Assembly (NCBI GenBank): GCA_024229495.1
Contig: JAAESJ010000001.1
Coordinates: forward strand, 1-55,155
Origin: Verrucomicrobiaceae bacterium
Lineage (GTDB): Bacteria; Verrucomicrobiota; Verrucomicrobiia; Verrucomicrobiales; DEV007
Direction of reading: 5' to 3'
Length of the DNA: 55,155 nucleotides
The notes beneath the pieces are model-generated. The model worked only from the letters and a program-made list of their open reading frames with translations. It was not told the origin of the DNA and did no database searches. The stretch's first letter is position 1. Every line of letters starts with the position of its first letter. Of this stretch, positions 1 through 9,404 are shown piece after piece. Made by a program: the position numbers and the translations under genes.

Positions 1-1
1 G

Positions 2-1996
2 GCTCAGCTTCGGGTTTTGCCCGGAGGGAAGCTTCCCGCTGACAAGCGCCTCGCGGCACTCAAGGACCTGAACGGTTATTTCCCCTTTAAGCCGCCGCTA
101 TCAGGAGAAGACTGGGAAGCCCGCTCGAAGAAGATGCGTCATCACTTGAAGGTTGCCGTGGGTCTTTATCCGGAACCGGACCGCACCCCCCTTAATGCTG
201 TCATTCATGGCAGGGTTGAGGGTGATGGCTTCAGTGTCGAGAAGGTCTACCTTGAGAGTATCCCGGGATTTTACCTTACCGGGAGCCTGTATCGTCCATC
301 AGGAGGGGGTGCTATCAAGCGACCGGGTGTTCTTTGTCCGCACGGGCACTGGAATGAAGGCCGGTTTCATGACGCGGGCGAGGCGAATATCAAAAAGCAG
401 ATTGAGCAGGGCGCTGAGGAATTCCTCGAGACCGGTCGCAACCCGATCCAGGCGCGCTGTGTCGGCCTGGCGAGAATGGGGTGTGTTGTTTTCCAGTATG
501 ACATGATCGGTTACTGCGACAATGACCAGATTTCCTACCAGCTGGCCCATCGGTTTGCCGAGCAGCGCCCCGGCATGATTGCCACCAGGGACTGGGGACT
601 TTTCAGTCCACAGGCCGAGTCACACCTGCAGAGCGTGATGATGTTGCAGACCTGGAACTCGATCCGTGCCATCGACTTCATGGAGGCATTGCCGGATGTG
701 GATCCTGAGCGTATCGCAGTCACCGGTGCAAGTGGTGGTGGTACGCAGACCTTCGTGGTTTCCGCACTGGACCCGAGGGTCAAGGTGTCGGTTCCAGCAG
801 TGATGGTTTCCACTGCGATGCAGGGGGGATGCACTTGCGAGAATGCCAGCCTTTTGCGCGTTGATGAGGGCAACGTTGCCTTTGCCGCCCTTTTTGCACC
901 AAAGCCCCTGTGTGTTACTGCTGCGGATGACTGGACAAAGGAAATGGCAACCAAGGGCTTCCCCGAGTTAAGCAGGCTATATGGCGTCCTTGGCGCTCAA
1001 GAGAACCTGATGCTGCATTCCAGGACCGAGTTCGGGCATAATTACAACCTGCCTTCAAGGCAGGCAATGTATCGTTGGCTCAATGGCCACCTGGGGATCA
1101 ACGCGAAGAATCCTGAGAGGGAGAGACCCCATAAGAGGTTGCTCCGGGAGCAGTTGACAGTGTGGAATGACAAGCATCCCAAGCCGCCAGGGGGAGAGCG
1201 TTTTGAGCGCAGATTACTTGCCGCATTACAGGCTGATTCAGCCAAGAAGATCTCTGCCAGCGATGAGGTTGCCAGGCGTGGTTGGGAAGTTGTGCTCGGC
1301 CTGGGACTTGAACGTGGGGGCAAGGTCGAGTGGGAGCTGATCACGAAGGAAGAGCGGGAGGGTTACCTTGTTATGGCCGGACTGATCAATAATGTCAGCG
1401 GCAAGCAGCAATTACCTGCGGTGTTCCTCTACCCGAAGGAGAACTGGAATAAGCGTGCGGTGATCTGGCTTGATGCTGAAGGCAAGTCCGGCTTGTTTGA
1501 GGGGCAAGAACCGCGCGCGGAGGTGAAGAAACTGCTTGCCGCCGGCAGTGCGGTTTGTGGTGTCGACCTCTTTATGCAGGGAGAGTTCCTTGCCGATGGC
1601 AAAGCATTGAGCCAAACCCGCCGGGTGAAGAACCCGCGTGAGTCGGCAGCCTTTACCTTTGGCTACAACCGGTCACTCTTTGTTCACCGGGTGCATGATG
1701 TCTTAAGCTTGATCGAGCTTATACTTACTGACAGTCATGGTGCAGAGAAGGTTGACCTGGTCGGGCTCAAGGGAGCTGGGCACTGGGCGGCCGCTGCTCA
1801 TTACCTTGTCGGGGAGGCCCTTGACCGTGTCGCGATTGAAACCGCCGGATTTAAGTTTATCAAGGTGATGGATATTCGGCATCCGGATTTTTTACCCGGG
1901 GGGGCGAAATATGGTGATATTGATGTGCTGCTTGGCTTGGCAAAGCAACCCTGTTGGCTGGTTGATGACAAGGGCTTGCCGACTTGGTTGCAGTGA
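2..1996 (+). CDS. Two-domain alpha/beta hydrolase (acetyl xylan esterase-like), 5' partial
   Basis: The frame is open back to base 2, so the true start, probably with a signal peptide, lies outside the window. Numbering here is from a TTG at 17. The N-terminal half is an acetyl xylan esterase/dienelactone hydrolase-like fold with nucleophile elbow GASGG (Ser239), acid candidates Asp304/Asp305 and His341 in a FGHNY context, so a full Ser-Asp-His triad is plausible. The C-terminal third repeats a hydrolase-like pattern, but its elbow reads GLKGA with Lys585 in place of Ser, so that half looks catalytically dead. The family removes ester groups from polysaccharides or acts on unknown esters; the substrate cannot be read here. 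The next gene starts 39 bases downstream on the same strand. A relative with the opposite pattern of active and dead halves lies at 46778-48907. Confidence 0.8.
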   Translation, partial: AQLRVLPGGKLPADKRLAALKDLNGYFPFKPPLSGEDWEARSKKMRHHLKVAVGLYPEPDRTPLNAVIHGRVEGDGFSVEKVYLESIPGFYLTGSLYRPSGGGAIKRPGVLCPHGHWNEGRFHDAGEANIKKQIEQGAEEFLETGRNPIQARCVGLARMGCVVFQYDMIGYCDNDQISYQLAHRFAEQRPGMIATRDWGLFSPQAESHLQSVMMLQTWNSIRAIDFMEALPDVDPERIAVTGASGGGTQTFVVSALDPRVKVSVPAVMVSTAMQGGCTCENASLLRVDEGNVAFAALFAPKPLCVTAADDWTKEMATKGFPELSRLYGVLGAQENLMLHSRTEFGHNYNLPSRQAMYRWLNGHLGINAKNPERERPHKRLLREQLTVWNDKHPKPPGGERFERRLLAALQADSAKKISASDEVARRGWEVVLGLGLERGGKVEWELITKEEREGYLVMAGLINNVSGKQQLPAVFLYPKENWNKRAVIWLDAEGKSGLFEGQEPRAEVKKLLAAGSAVCGVDLFMQGEFLADGKALSQTRRVKNPRESAAFTFGYNRSLFVHRVHDVLSLIELILTDSHGAEKVDLVGLKGAGHWAAAAHYLVGEALDRVAIETAGFKFIKVMDIRHPDFLPGGAKYGDIDVLLGLAKQPCWLVDDKGLPTWLQ

Positions 1997-2011
1997 GGCA
2001 AGATGCTTGCC
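1997..2011 (+). terminator. Small hairpin after the hydrolase gene
   Basis: Perfect 6-bp stem GGCAAG/CTTGCC with a 3-base loop directly after the stop codon. It is followed by TGATCTTGAGAATTTT, which is only weakly T-rich. It could be a weak terminator or a mRNA end-protecting hairpin between the hydrolase and the downstream fusion gene. Confidence 0.25.
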
Positions 2012-2035
2012 TGATCTTGAGAATTTTCCTGTTAT

Positions 2036-5000
2036 ATGCGCTTGCTCCTTTTATTCCTGCTGATTTCTTGTGTGGGTGTCAATGCCCAGGGTAACCGGCT
2101 TGCCTACCTTGATGCTCCATCCCCGGACCCGTATTATGTAGGGCCAGGGTTTGCCAAGTTAACCACGCCCAGGTGGATCGGTGAAGATGGGGTCGAGGCG
2201 GTTGCGATTCTCTCCATTGATGACATGCGAGATACCGCGGGCTATGAGAACTACCTGAGGCCGATCATCGACAGGCTCAAGGCAATTGATGGCCGTGCGC
2301 CGGTGAGCATCTTTACCTGTCAGGTTGATCCGCAGGATATGCGCCTGCAAAAATGGCTGAAGGAGGGGTTGAGCATAGAGGTGCATACCATTGCCCACCC
2401 GTGCCCGCTGCTTGGTGCCGGCGGATCGATTGCCGATGCCCGAGCGACAGTACATAATTGCATTGACCTGCTTGCCGGAATTCCCAACAGCATACCAATG
2501 GTGTTTCGCATGCCCTGCTGTGATTCACAAAATTCACTCAGCCCGAGATTCTTTTCTGAAATTTTTTCAAGGCCTACGGCAGTGGGCAATCTCCTCAAGG
2601 CGGATTCCTCGGTGTTCACCCTGCTGAGCACTCCCGGAAACCGCCTGGAAAAATATGTGCCCAAGCTGCGCGGATTTGTGAATTACATCAGGGATTATCC
2701 GTATCCGTACGTGATCGGCGGAAATTGCTGGGAGTTTCCCTCCGTGATTCCCTCGGACTGGGAGGCGCAGGACCGGCATGGATCCAAGAATCCTGAGACC
2801 ATTGAGGACCTCAAGGCAGCCCTGGACCGCGTGGTGGAAATGCAGGGCCTGTTTACCTTTGTTTTTCATCCCCACGGCTGGATAGGAAATGACCAGGTCA
2901 ACAGCCTCATTGATCATGCCGTAAAGACCCATGGCAAAAAGCTCAAGTTCATGACTTTCCCGGAGGTCATTGCACGCCTTGAGAAAAACGTCCTGGGCGG
3001 CAGGTCTCTGCAGGACGGAGTGCGGCTCTTTGATGCCAATGGTGACGGTATACCGGAAGTTCATGACCGGGAAGAGGACGTTGCCGGTGCGGTTTTTGGC
3101 AGCGCGCCGCCGATAGCGGGACGATTGCTTGACCTTGATGGTGATGGCCAGGCGGAATCCGTGTCGACGAGCTCCATCTTTAACTTCAAGGAGGGCAAGT
3201 GGTCGCTCTCGCCGGTGAAAATACCCGATGCTGTCCGCCCGCGGCATGCGGATACGCGGTTTGTTGATCTTGATGGAGACCGGGATCTGGACATCATTGT
3301 TTCCTCCCAGGAGCATCAGTTTATTTATCGCTTCGAGCCCGGCAAGCCCGGCTGGGTGAAGCAATTTGGGGGCCAGCGAAAATCTTTTGGTGAAGCCCTC
3401 CAGATTCCGCCGTTTGTCCGCAAGGACGGAACCAACAACGGGGCATGGCTGGCCCGGGGCAGGGTGTTCTGGCAGAATGAGGATGTGGGCCGCGGACAAG
3501 CGCAGATTATCAAGCGGTCGTTTGACGAATTGATGAAAATGGCCGGTGCCGGTGCCGGCGTTCCAATGAACCCGGAAGAATCGCTACGGGTGATGCAGCC
3601 GCGGGAAGGATTTCGTGTCGACCTTGTGGCGGCGGAACCTCTGGTCATGGATCCGGTTGATATTGCCTGGGGGCCGGACGGGCGCATGTGGGTGGCGGAA
3701 ATGGCGGATTATCCGATGGGCATTGATAACAAGGGAAAAGCCGGTGCCCGCATTGCGGTGCTTGCCGATACCACCGGCGATGGCATTCTTGATAAGCGTT
3801 CGCTTTTCGCTGCAGGGCTTGAAACAGCCAATACGGTGTTGCCATGGCGCGACGGGGCACTGGTCGTTGCCCCGCCCCAGATCCTGTTTATGCGTGATGT
3901 GGATCATGATGGCCGGGCAGATGAGAGAAAGGTCCTTTATGAGGGGTTTGGCCGGGGAAATGAGCAGCACCGCGGTAACGGCCTGGCATGGGGGCTTGAT
4001 GGCTGGCTTTATGTTGCCAACGGGGACAGCGGCGGCACTATCCGTTCGACGATTACCGGCAAGAGCATGAACTTGGGCGGGTTTGATTTACGAATCAGGC
4101 CTGACACGGGTGAGCTGGAACCTGCCACCGGGATGACTCAGCATGGGCGCAATCGGGACGACTGGGGAAACTGGATCGCCGGTAATAATTCCGGGGCGTG
4201 GCAAATTGCCCTGGAGGATGATTACATCCGTCTCAATCCAAAGGTGCAACAGCCCCCGGCCAGGAATCCTCTCTTTGGGGTAATGGACCTTTATCCATCC
4301 AGCCACGTGCTCAGTCACTGGAGCGGTTATAGGCGCCCTCCGGCCGGATCCCCGGGGAAACTCACTTCCGGGTGTGGCTATACCTTCTATAGGGATAATC
4401 TCTTCAATGGGCTTGTTGAGCCTTCGCTGTATTTCTCCTGTCCTGTGCATAATTGCATTCATCGTGAGGTGATCCGGTGGAACGGGATCCTCATGCAGAC
4501 CTCTCGCGCTGAGGATGAGGCCCGCAGCGAGTTCCTTCGCAGTGCCGATTCCTGGTTTCGTCCTACTGCCATTCGCACCGGTCCCGATGGCGGCATGTAT
4601 GTGGCCGATATGTATCGCTTCGTTATCGAGCATCCAAAATGGATCGAGGACAACATGGAACGCCGCCTGATTGCAGAGGGTCGTTTGCGGGCCGGCCATG
4701 ACCGCGGCCGGATTTACAGGATTCTTCCTGACAATGCACCTGTTCCTAGGCCATTGAACCTTGCCTCGCTGGAGCCCAAGGCGCTTGCCGGGGCCCTTGA
4801 CAGTCCCAATGGATGGGTGCGTGATACCGTCCACATGATGTTGACCTGGCTTGAAGGAGATGCCAGGAACCCCGCGATACCGGAGCTACGGAATATCCTG
4901 AAGGGCAGCATGTATCCTGCCGCCCGTGCCCAGGCACTGGGTGTTCTTGCCGGCCTGGATCATCTCTCTGCTGCCGACGTTGATGCCGGTCTGGATGATC

Positions 5001-6874
5001 CCCACCAGGGGGTTAGGCGCAATGCACTGCGTCTTGGGGCATCCTTCCTGGCTGCTGATGCGACGCTGGGAGGAAAGGCTGTTGCGCTGCTTGGCGATGA
5101 GGATCCCGGGGTGCAAAGGGAAGCCGCCTATGCCCTGGGCAATTGGCAGAGTCCCGCTGCGGGCAGGGCCCTGGGATCTTTTCTGGTCAAACACGCAGCA
5201 AATCCCTACCTGCGGGCGGCGGCACTGACTTCTTCCAGCCAGGTTGTTGATGAAGTTCTCCTGTCGGTGATGTCGGCAGAACGCACCCCTGCCACGGTGA
5301 CCCTGACCGGTGAATTACTGGGGATGCTGGGTGAGGATCCCCGGCAATCGCTCCCGTTAATCCTGAAAAAAATTACCGTGCTGCCGGCGACAGGCAAAGG
5401 GTATGAATCCTGGAAGCTGAGTGTGGTTGCCCGTCTTCTTGAAATATACAAAAACGACAGGGCCTTGCATGATCAGGTGGCACCAATGTTTGCAGCCGCC
5501 CGCGCAATCATCAGTAACGAGAAAGCACTACCTGCCAGGCGCCTAGCGGCCATTGACTTGCTGGCCCGTTCACCCGGAAATTCCGAGGCTGACATGCCTC
5601 TCTTTATTTCTGTGCTCAAGGTTTCCTCGCCCATTGAACTGCAGGTTGCCTCCCTTCAGCCTGTCCTGGAAAAAGGCAATCAGTCGGTGATAATTCAACT
5701 GCTGGCAGGATGGGGGCAATACAGTCCGGTGCTGCGTTCAAGCATTGTCGGCACGATGCTTTCCCGCAGCCGTCTGACCCGCTCTCTACTTACCTCCCTG
5801 CCCCGCAATCCCGAGTTGTTGGCTTCCCTTGATACTGCCCGGCGGGAATTCCTGCTCCAGCATAAGGATGAAATAATACGCAAACTCGCTGCAAAGCATC
5901 TTGGTTCAGGCATCCGTGCCGACCGTGAATCTGTCATCAAACAGTATGCGCCTTCCCTTGCTGCGGATGGTGACAGTGAAAAGGGACGCGCCCTGTTTGC
6001 TTCCCTTTGTGCTGCCTGTCATCGCCTGGATGGGGTTGGCAGGGAGGTTGGGCCCGATCTGGCAGCCCTGACAGACCGCAGCAGTAGGTCTTACCTTACC
6101 GCCATTCTTGATCCTAACCGTGCCATTCAGGAGAACTGGATGACATTTGTCGCGACCACTGGCGATCAGCGTTTATTTGCCGGCGCCCTCGCGGAGGAGA
6201 CCAGTTCCGGCATTGTCCTGATTGGGGCTGATGGCGTAAGCAAACGAGTTGCCCGCACTGATTTGAAATCACTGAAATCAACCGGTCGCTCACTGATGCC
6301 TGAGGGACTGGAAGAAGCCATCAGTGTTCCAGACATGGGGCATCTTTTGGCTTATCTGCGCACCGCGGGGTCGCCGCACAAGAAGTTTGTGAACAATACT
6401 CCCAGGACTATCAGGCAGGCAGCTGATGGTAACTTGGCGCTTCCTGCCTCTGCTGCAGCGCTTTTCGGGCCAAGTATTATTTTCGAGCAACAATATCGCA
6501 ACATTGGCTACTGGGGACATGAGAAGGACCGTGCTGAGTGGGCAATTCACCTTGATCGTGCAGGGGAATATGACCTTTGGGTTGACTGGGCTCTGAATAA
6601 CGGACATGTCGGCGGTCGTATCCGGTTCATGGCGTCCGGGCAAGTGGTTGCCGATGCAGTTCCCGGAACCCGCAGCTGGGACATTTATCGCTGGGGGCGT
6701 GTTGGCCGAATGAAATTGCCGGCGGGCAGGCAAACCCTGCTGGTGAGCAGTGAGGGCCCCGTGACCGTTGGGGCACTCATTGACCTGCGCGCAGTCCGCT
6801 TGATTCCCGCTGGGAGCAAGGGGCCGGCAGAGGGATTTGACTGGACTGCATTCAGTAAATTGTACAATGAGTGA
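2036..6874 (+). CDS. Secreted polysaccharide deacetylase-FG-GAP-dehydrogenase-HEAT-cytochrome c fusion
   Basis: A 1612-residue protein with a signal peptide (about 1-18). Residues about 50-320 resemble a NodB-type polysaccharide deacetylase, with the metal-site motifs SIDD (Asp62, Asp63) and HTIAHP (His117, His121). Residues about 325-430 hold three DxDxD-type FG-GAP/VCBS calcium loops (DANGDGIPE, DLDGDGQAE, DLDGDRDLD). Residues about 518-905 match the Pirellula/Verrucomicrobium membrane-bound dehydrogenase domain (beta-propeller, glucose/sorbosone dehydrogenase-like). HEAT-like helical repeats follow to about 1280. A haem-binding cytochrome domain then has CAACH at 1325-1329. The last 130 residues look like a carbohydrate-binding beta-sandwich. 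The dehydrogenase-HEAT-haem order is common in this group; the added N-terminal deacetylase is not something I recognise as standard. Inferred role: periplasmic or surface oxidation plus deacetylation of a sugar polymer. It overlaps the next gene by 8 bases. Confidence 0.85.
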   Translation: MRLLLLFLLISCVGVNAQGNRLAYLDAPSPDPYYVGPGFAKLTTPRWIGEDGVEAVAILSIDDMRDTAGYENYLRPIIDRLKAIDGRAPVSIFTCQVDPQDMRLQKWLKEGLSIEVHTIAHPCPLLGAGGSIADARATVHNCIDLLAGIPNSIPMVFRMPCCDSQNSLSPRFFSEIFSRPTAVGNLLKADSSVFTLLSTPGNRLEKYVPKLRGFVNYIRDYPYPYVIGGNCWEFPSVIPSDWEAQDRHGSKNPETIEDLKAALDRVVEMQGLFTFVFHPHGWIGNDQVNSLIDHAVKTHGKKLKFMTFPEVIARLEKNVLGGRSLQDGVRLFDANGDGIPEVHDREEDVAGAVFGSAPPIAGRLLDLDGDGQAESVSTSSIFNFKEGKWSLSPVKIPDAVRPRHADTRFVDLDGDRDLDIIVSSQEHQFIYRFEPGKPGWVKQFGGQRKSFGEALQIPPFVRKDGTNNGAWLARGRVFWQNEDVGRGQAQIIKRSFDELMKMAGAGAGVPMNPEESLRVMQPREGFRVDLVAAEPLVMDPVDIAWGPDGRMWVAEMADYPMGIDNKGKAGARIAVLADTTGDGILDKRSLFAAGLETANTVLPWRDGALVVAPPQILFMRDVDHDGRADERKVLYEGFGRGNEQHRGNGLAWGLDGWLYVANGDSGGTIRSTITGKSMNLGGFDLRIRPDTGELEPATGMTQHGRNRDDWGNWIAGNNSGAWQIALEDDYIRLNPKVQQPPARNPLFGVMDLYPSSHVLSHWSGYRRPPAGSPGKLTSGCGYTFYRDNLFNGLVEPSLYFSCPVHNCIHREVIRWNGILMQTSRAEDEARSEFLRSADSWFRPTAIRTGPDGGMYVADMYRFVIEHPKWIEDNMERRLIAEGRLRAGHDRGRIYRILPDNAPVPRPLNLASLEPKALAGALDSPNGWVRDTVHMMLTWLEGDARNPAIPELRNILKGSMYPAARAQALGVLAGLDHLSAADVDAGLDDPHQGVRRNALRLGASFLAADATLGGKAVALLGDEDPGVQREAAYALGNWQSPAAGRALGSFLVKHAANPYLRAAALTSSSQVVDEVLLSVMSAERTPATVTLTGELLGMLGEDPRQSLPLILKKITVLPATGKGYESWKLSVVARLLEIYKNDRALHDQVAPMFAAARAIISNEKALPARRLAAIDLLARSPGNSEADMPLFISVLKVSSPIELQVASLQPVLEKGNQSVIIQLLAGWGQYSPVLRSSIVGTMLSRSRLTRSLLTSLPRNPELLASLDTARREFLLQHKDEIIRKLAAKHLGSGIRADRESVIKQYAPSLAADGDSEKGRALFASLCAACHRLDGVGREVGPDLAALTDRSSRSYLTAILDPNRAIQENWMTFVATTGDQRLFAGALAEETSSGIVLIGADGVSKRVARTDLKSLKSTGRSLMPEGLEEAISVPDMGHLLAYLRTAGSPHKKFVNNTPRTIRQAADGNLALPASAAALFGPSIIFEQQYRNIGYWGHEKDRAEWAIHLDRAGEYDLWVDWALNNGHVGGRIRFMASGQVVADAVPGTRSWDIYRWGRVGRMKLPAGRQTLLVSSEGPVTVGALIDLRAVRLIPAGSKGPAEGFDWTAFSKLYNE

Positions 6875-9389
6875 TCCGGTGGTCGGCGAATCAGGAAGCT
6901 GCCGCGTGCGTGTTGCCGGCAAATTCTTCCGTGCAGGCGAGGAAAAGTTTTACATCAGGGGTCTGACCTATGGTCCTTTCTCTCCGGGGGGCGAGTTCCC
7001 GGGGTTGAAACATGGCGTGGAACTGGAAGCCGACCTTGCCAGTATTGTCGCAACAGGTGCAAACACGATTCGACTTTATGAGTCGCCACCTGAGGGATTC
7101 CTGGATGTTTGTGCCGAGCACGGGATCCGGGTGATCGTGGGGGTTTCATGGCCGGACCATGTGGATTTCATCAACCAGGAGGGCCTTTTGGATTCATGTT
7201 TGGAGAAGCTGCGACAGGCAGTGATTGCCCACCGGGGCCATCCTGCTTTGCTGGGTTATTTTATCGGCAATGAGATTAGCGCGACAATTGTTCGCTGGCT
7301 GGGGCCGCACAGGGTGAAGGCCTTGCTCGAGGAGTTGATTGTAATCGGTCGGCGTGAGGATCCGCACGCTTTATTTGCCTATGCAAATTATCCTTCCACG
7401 GAATACCTGAATCCTGAGAATGCCGACTTCATTGCCTATAATGTTTATCTGGAAGGGGAGGAGGAGTTTACACGCTATGTTGCACGCCTTCAGAATATTG
7501 CGGGGGATAAACCTCTGGTGATATCGGAGTTCGGGGCTGATTCACTGGCGATGGGCATGAACGATCAGGCGCGCGTGATTGCATCTGGTGTTGATGCCTG
7601 TATTCACGGGGGTGTAGCCGGGGTGCTTGTTTTTGCGTTTACTGACGAGTGGCACCGGGGTGGGGCGGATGTCACCGGCTGGGAGTTTGGGGTGTTTACA
7701 AGGCAACGGGAGAAGAAGCCGTCATATGATCTGCTTAAGTCGCGGTTTGAACGAATGAAGAGCGGTGCCGGTGCCGTCAAGTTGTCCCAAGTGCCGAGGA
7801 TTTCAGTGATCATTTGCAGCTATAACGGCAGTGCTACTTTGCGTGATTGCCTTGAATCGACCGCCAGGCTTTGCTATCCGGACTTTGAGGTGCTTGTGGT
7901 GGATGATGGCAGTAGTGATTCTTTAGCGGATCTGGTCAGTGGATTTCCTGAGGTGCGATATATTTATCAGGAACATGCCGGCCTGGGTGTGGCGCGTAAT
8001 CGTGGAGCAGCAGAGGCAACGGGAGAAGTCCTAGCCTATACTGATGATGATTGTGTCGTAGATGAGGATTGGCTGCATTATCTTGCGGCAGGATTTGAGA
8101 AGAACGAATTCTCTGCGGTTGGCGGTCCGAATATTTCCCCGCTGCCAGTCAATCGCACTGAGGCCTGTGTCGCCGTTGCGCCGGGGACGCCTGCCCATGT
8201 GCTGCTTGACGACCGTATTGCAGAACATTTGCCGGGATGTAACCTTGCCGTTACACGTGAGGCTTTCGATGCGATTGGAGGTTTTTCAGCAGAGTATGTT
8301 GCTGCCGGAGATGACGTGGATTTTTGTTGGAGGTTGCAGGATGCCGGATTTGTCATCGGGTTTTCTCCGCCGGCAATGGTATGGCACCGCCGGAGAATCA
8401 GTGTCATGGCATACCTGCGACAGCAGATTGGTTATGGCAGGGCAGAGGCGATACTGATTGGTGAGCACCCGGAAAGGTATGGGATGATGGGTGGTGCACG
8501 GTGGCGCGGTATTGTTTATTGTGGTAATCGCGGGGAGCTCAGCCTGGCTTCAAGGATTTATCGCGGAGTATTTGGATATGCCGCCTTCCAGGCGGTTTAC
8601 GCGCCTGCAGAATCGGATTTTTTCCGGATATCAACCGGTGTTCACTGGGTAATGGTGACTGCGTTTATCGGTTGTGCAGGTATTTTTCTCTCGCCCCTGC
8701 TGCCGGCTGCCCTGCTCATGGGGTGTTGCACGTTATTCTCTGCTCTTAAGCAGTCATGGAGGAGCAGGATTGATCCCGGTTATGCCGGGCCAAGATCCAG
8801 AGCGATATTGACGATGCTTTGTCTGGCTCAGCCTGTTTTGCGGGGTGCGGCTCGTAGCCTGGGCGCAGTCCATGGAGGCAGCGCGCCTCGCGGGCCGTTT
8901 CGCCCCGGCAATTTTTTAAGGCTGCCGAAACCTGCCCTTGGAAAACGGGTCGGTCGTTTGCAGATCTGGAGCGAAAAAGGATTAGGTCGCGATTTGCTGT
9001 TGGCGGAGACCACTTTATCCCTGCAGCGTTCCGGATTGGCCTTTGTCCTTGATAACGGCTGGAAGGATTGGGACTTGGAAGTAAAGAATGATCCTTTGTG
9101 GCGTGTTCAACTGACTACCGTCACCGAGTATCATGGTGATGACCAATGCCTCACCCGCGCACGATTCGCCTCGAAGGCTACCGGATTGAACCTTGTCCTG
9201 AATGTGGTGATGGCGCTGCTCCTTGTCGCTTTTGCCTGGGGGCATTCGCACCGCCTTGTTTGGTTGGGTTCAATCTATCTCATTTGGTGGGGGTTTCTCG
9301 AGATTCGGCATCGCCAGCTTGTTGCCAGCCTGTCAACCTTGGTAACCAATGTGGCCCGTGACGCCGGTTTTAACCGCGTTGATTTATGA
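6867..9389 (+). CDS. Glycoside hydrolase-like TIM barrel fused to membrane glycosyltransferase family 2
   Basis: The ATG at 6867 overlaps the previous stop by 8 bases and is preferred over an in-frame TTG at 6837. Residues about 10-300 form a GH2/GH5-type barrel with acid/base in IGNE (Glu136) and nucleophile in SEFG (Glu221), both retained. Residues about 312-530 are a GT2 domain: ISVIICSYNG start, VVDDGSSD, DDD metal motif at 393-395 and a GDDVDFCWR acceptor-site region. Hydrophobic segments follow near residues 590-630. A further hydrophobic stretch lies near the C-terminus, beyond a basic region of unknown fold. Retained catalytic residues in both halves suggest one protein that builds and trims or transfers a glucan-like chain at the membrane; GH17-GT2 cyclic glucan synthases are a known parallel, but this barrel is a different type. 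The product is unknown. Confidence 0.8.
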   Translation: MSDPVVGESGSCRVRVAGKFFRAGEEKFYIRGLTYGPFSPGGEFPGLKHGVELEADLASIVATGANTIRLYESPPEGFLDVCAEHGIRVIVGVSWPDHVDFINQEGLLDSCLEKLRQAVIAHRGHPALLGYFIGNEISATIVRWLGPHRVKALLEELIVIGRREDPHALFAYANYPSTEYLNPENADFIAYNVYLEGEEEFTRYVARLQNIAGDKPLVISEFGADSLAMGMNDQARVIASGVDACIHGGVAGVLVFAFTDEWHRGGADVTGWEFGVFTRQREKKPSYDLLKSRFERMKSGAGAVKLSQVPRISVIICSYNGSATLRDCLESTARLCYPDFEVLVVDDGSSDSLADLVSGFPEVRYIYQEHAGLGVARNRGAAEATGEVLAYTDDDCVVDEDWLHYLAAGFEKNEFSAVGGPNISPLPVNRTEACVAVAPGTPAHVLLDDRIAEHLPGCNLAVTREAFDAIGGFSAEYVAAGDDVDFCWRLQDAGFVIGFSPPAMVWHRRRISVMAYLRQQIGYGRAEAILIGEHPERYGMMGGARWRGIVYCGNRGELSLASRIYRGVFGYAAFQAVYAPAESDFFRISTGVHWVMVTAFIGCAGIFLSPLLPAALLMGCCTLFSALKQSWRSRIDPGYAGPRSRAILTMLCLAQPVLRGAARSLGAVHGGSAPRGPFRPGNFLRLPKPALGKRVGRLQIWSEKGLGRDLLLAETTLSLQRSGLAFVLDNGWKDWDLEVKNDPLWRVQLTTVTEYHGDDQCLTRARFASKATGLNLVLNVVMALLLVAFAWGHSHRLVWLGSIYLIWWGFLEIRHRQLVASLSTLVTNVARDAGFNRVDL

Positions 9390-9404
9390 ATGAAGGCAGT
9401 GAGC

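Noticed and set aside
2567..3499. 310-residue open frame on the minus strand
   Set aside because: Antisense to the well-supported deacetylase/dehydrogenase fusion, with no domain or start signal.
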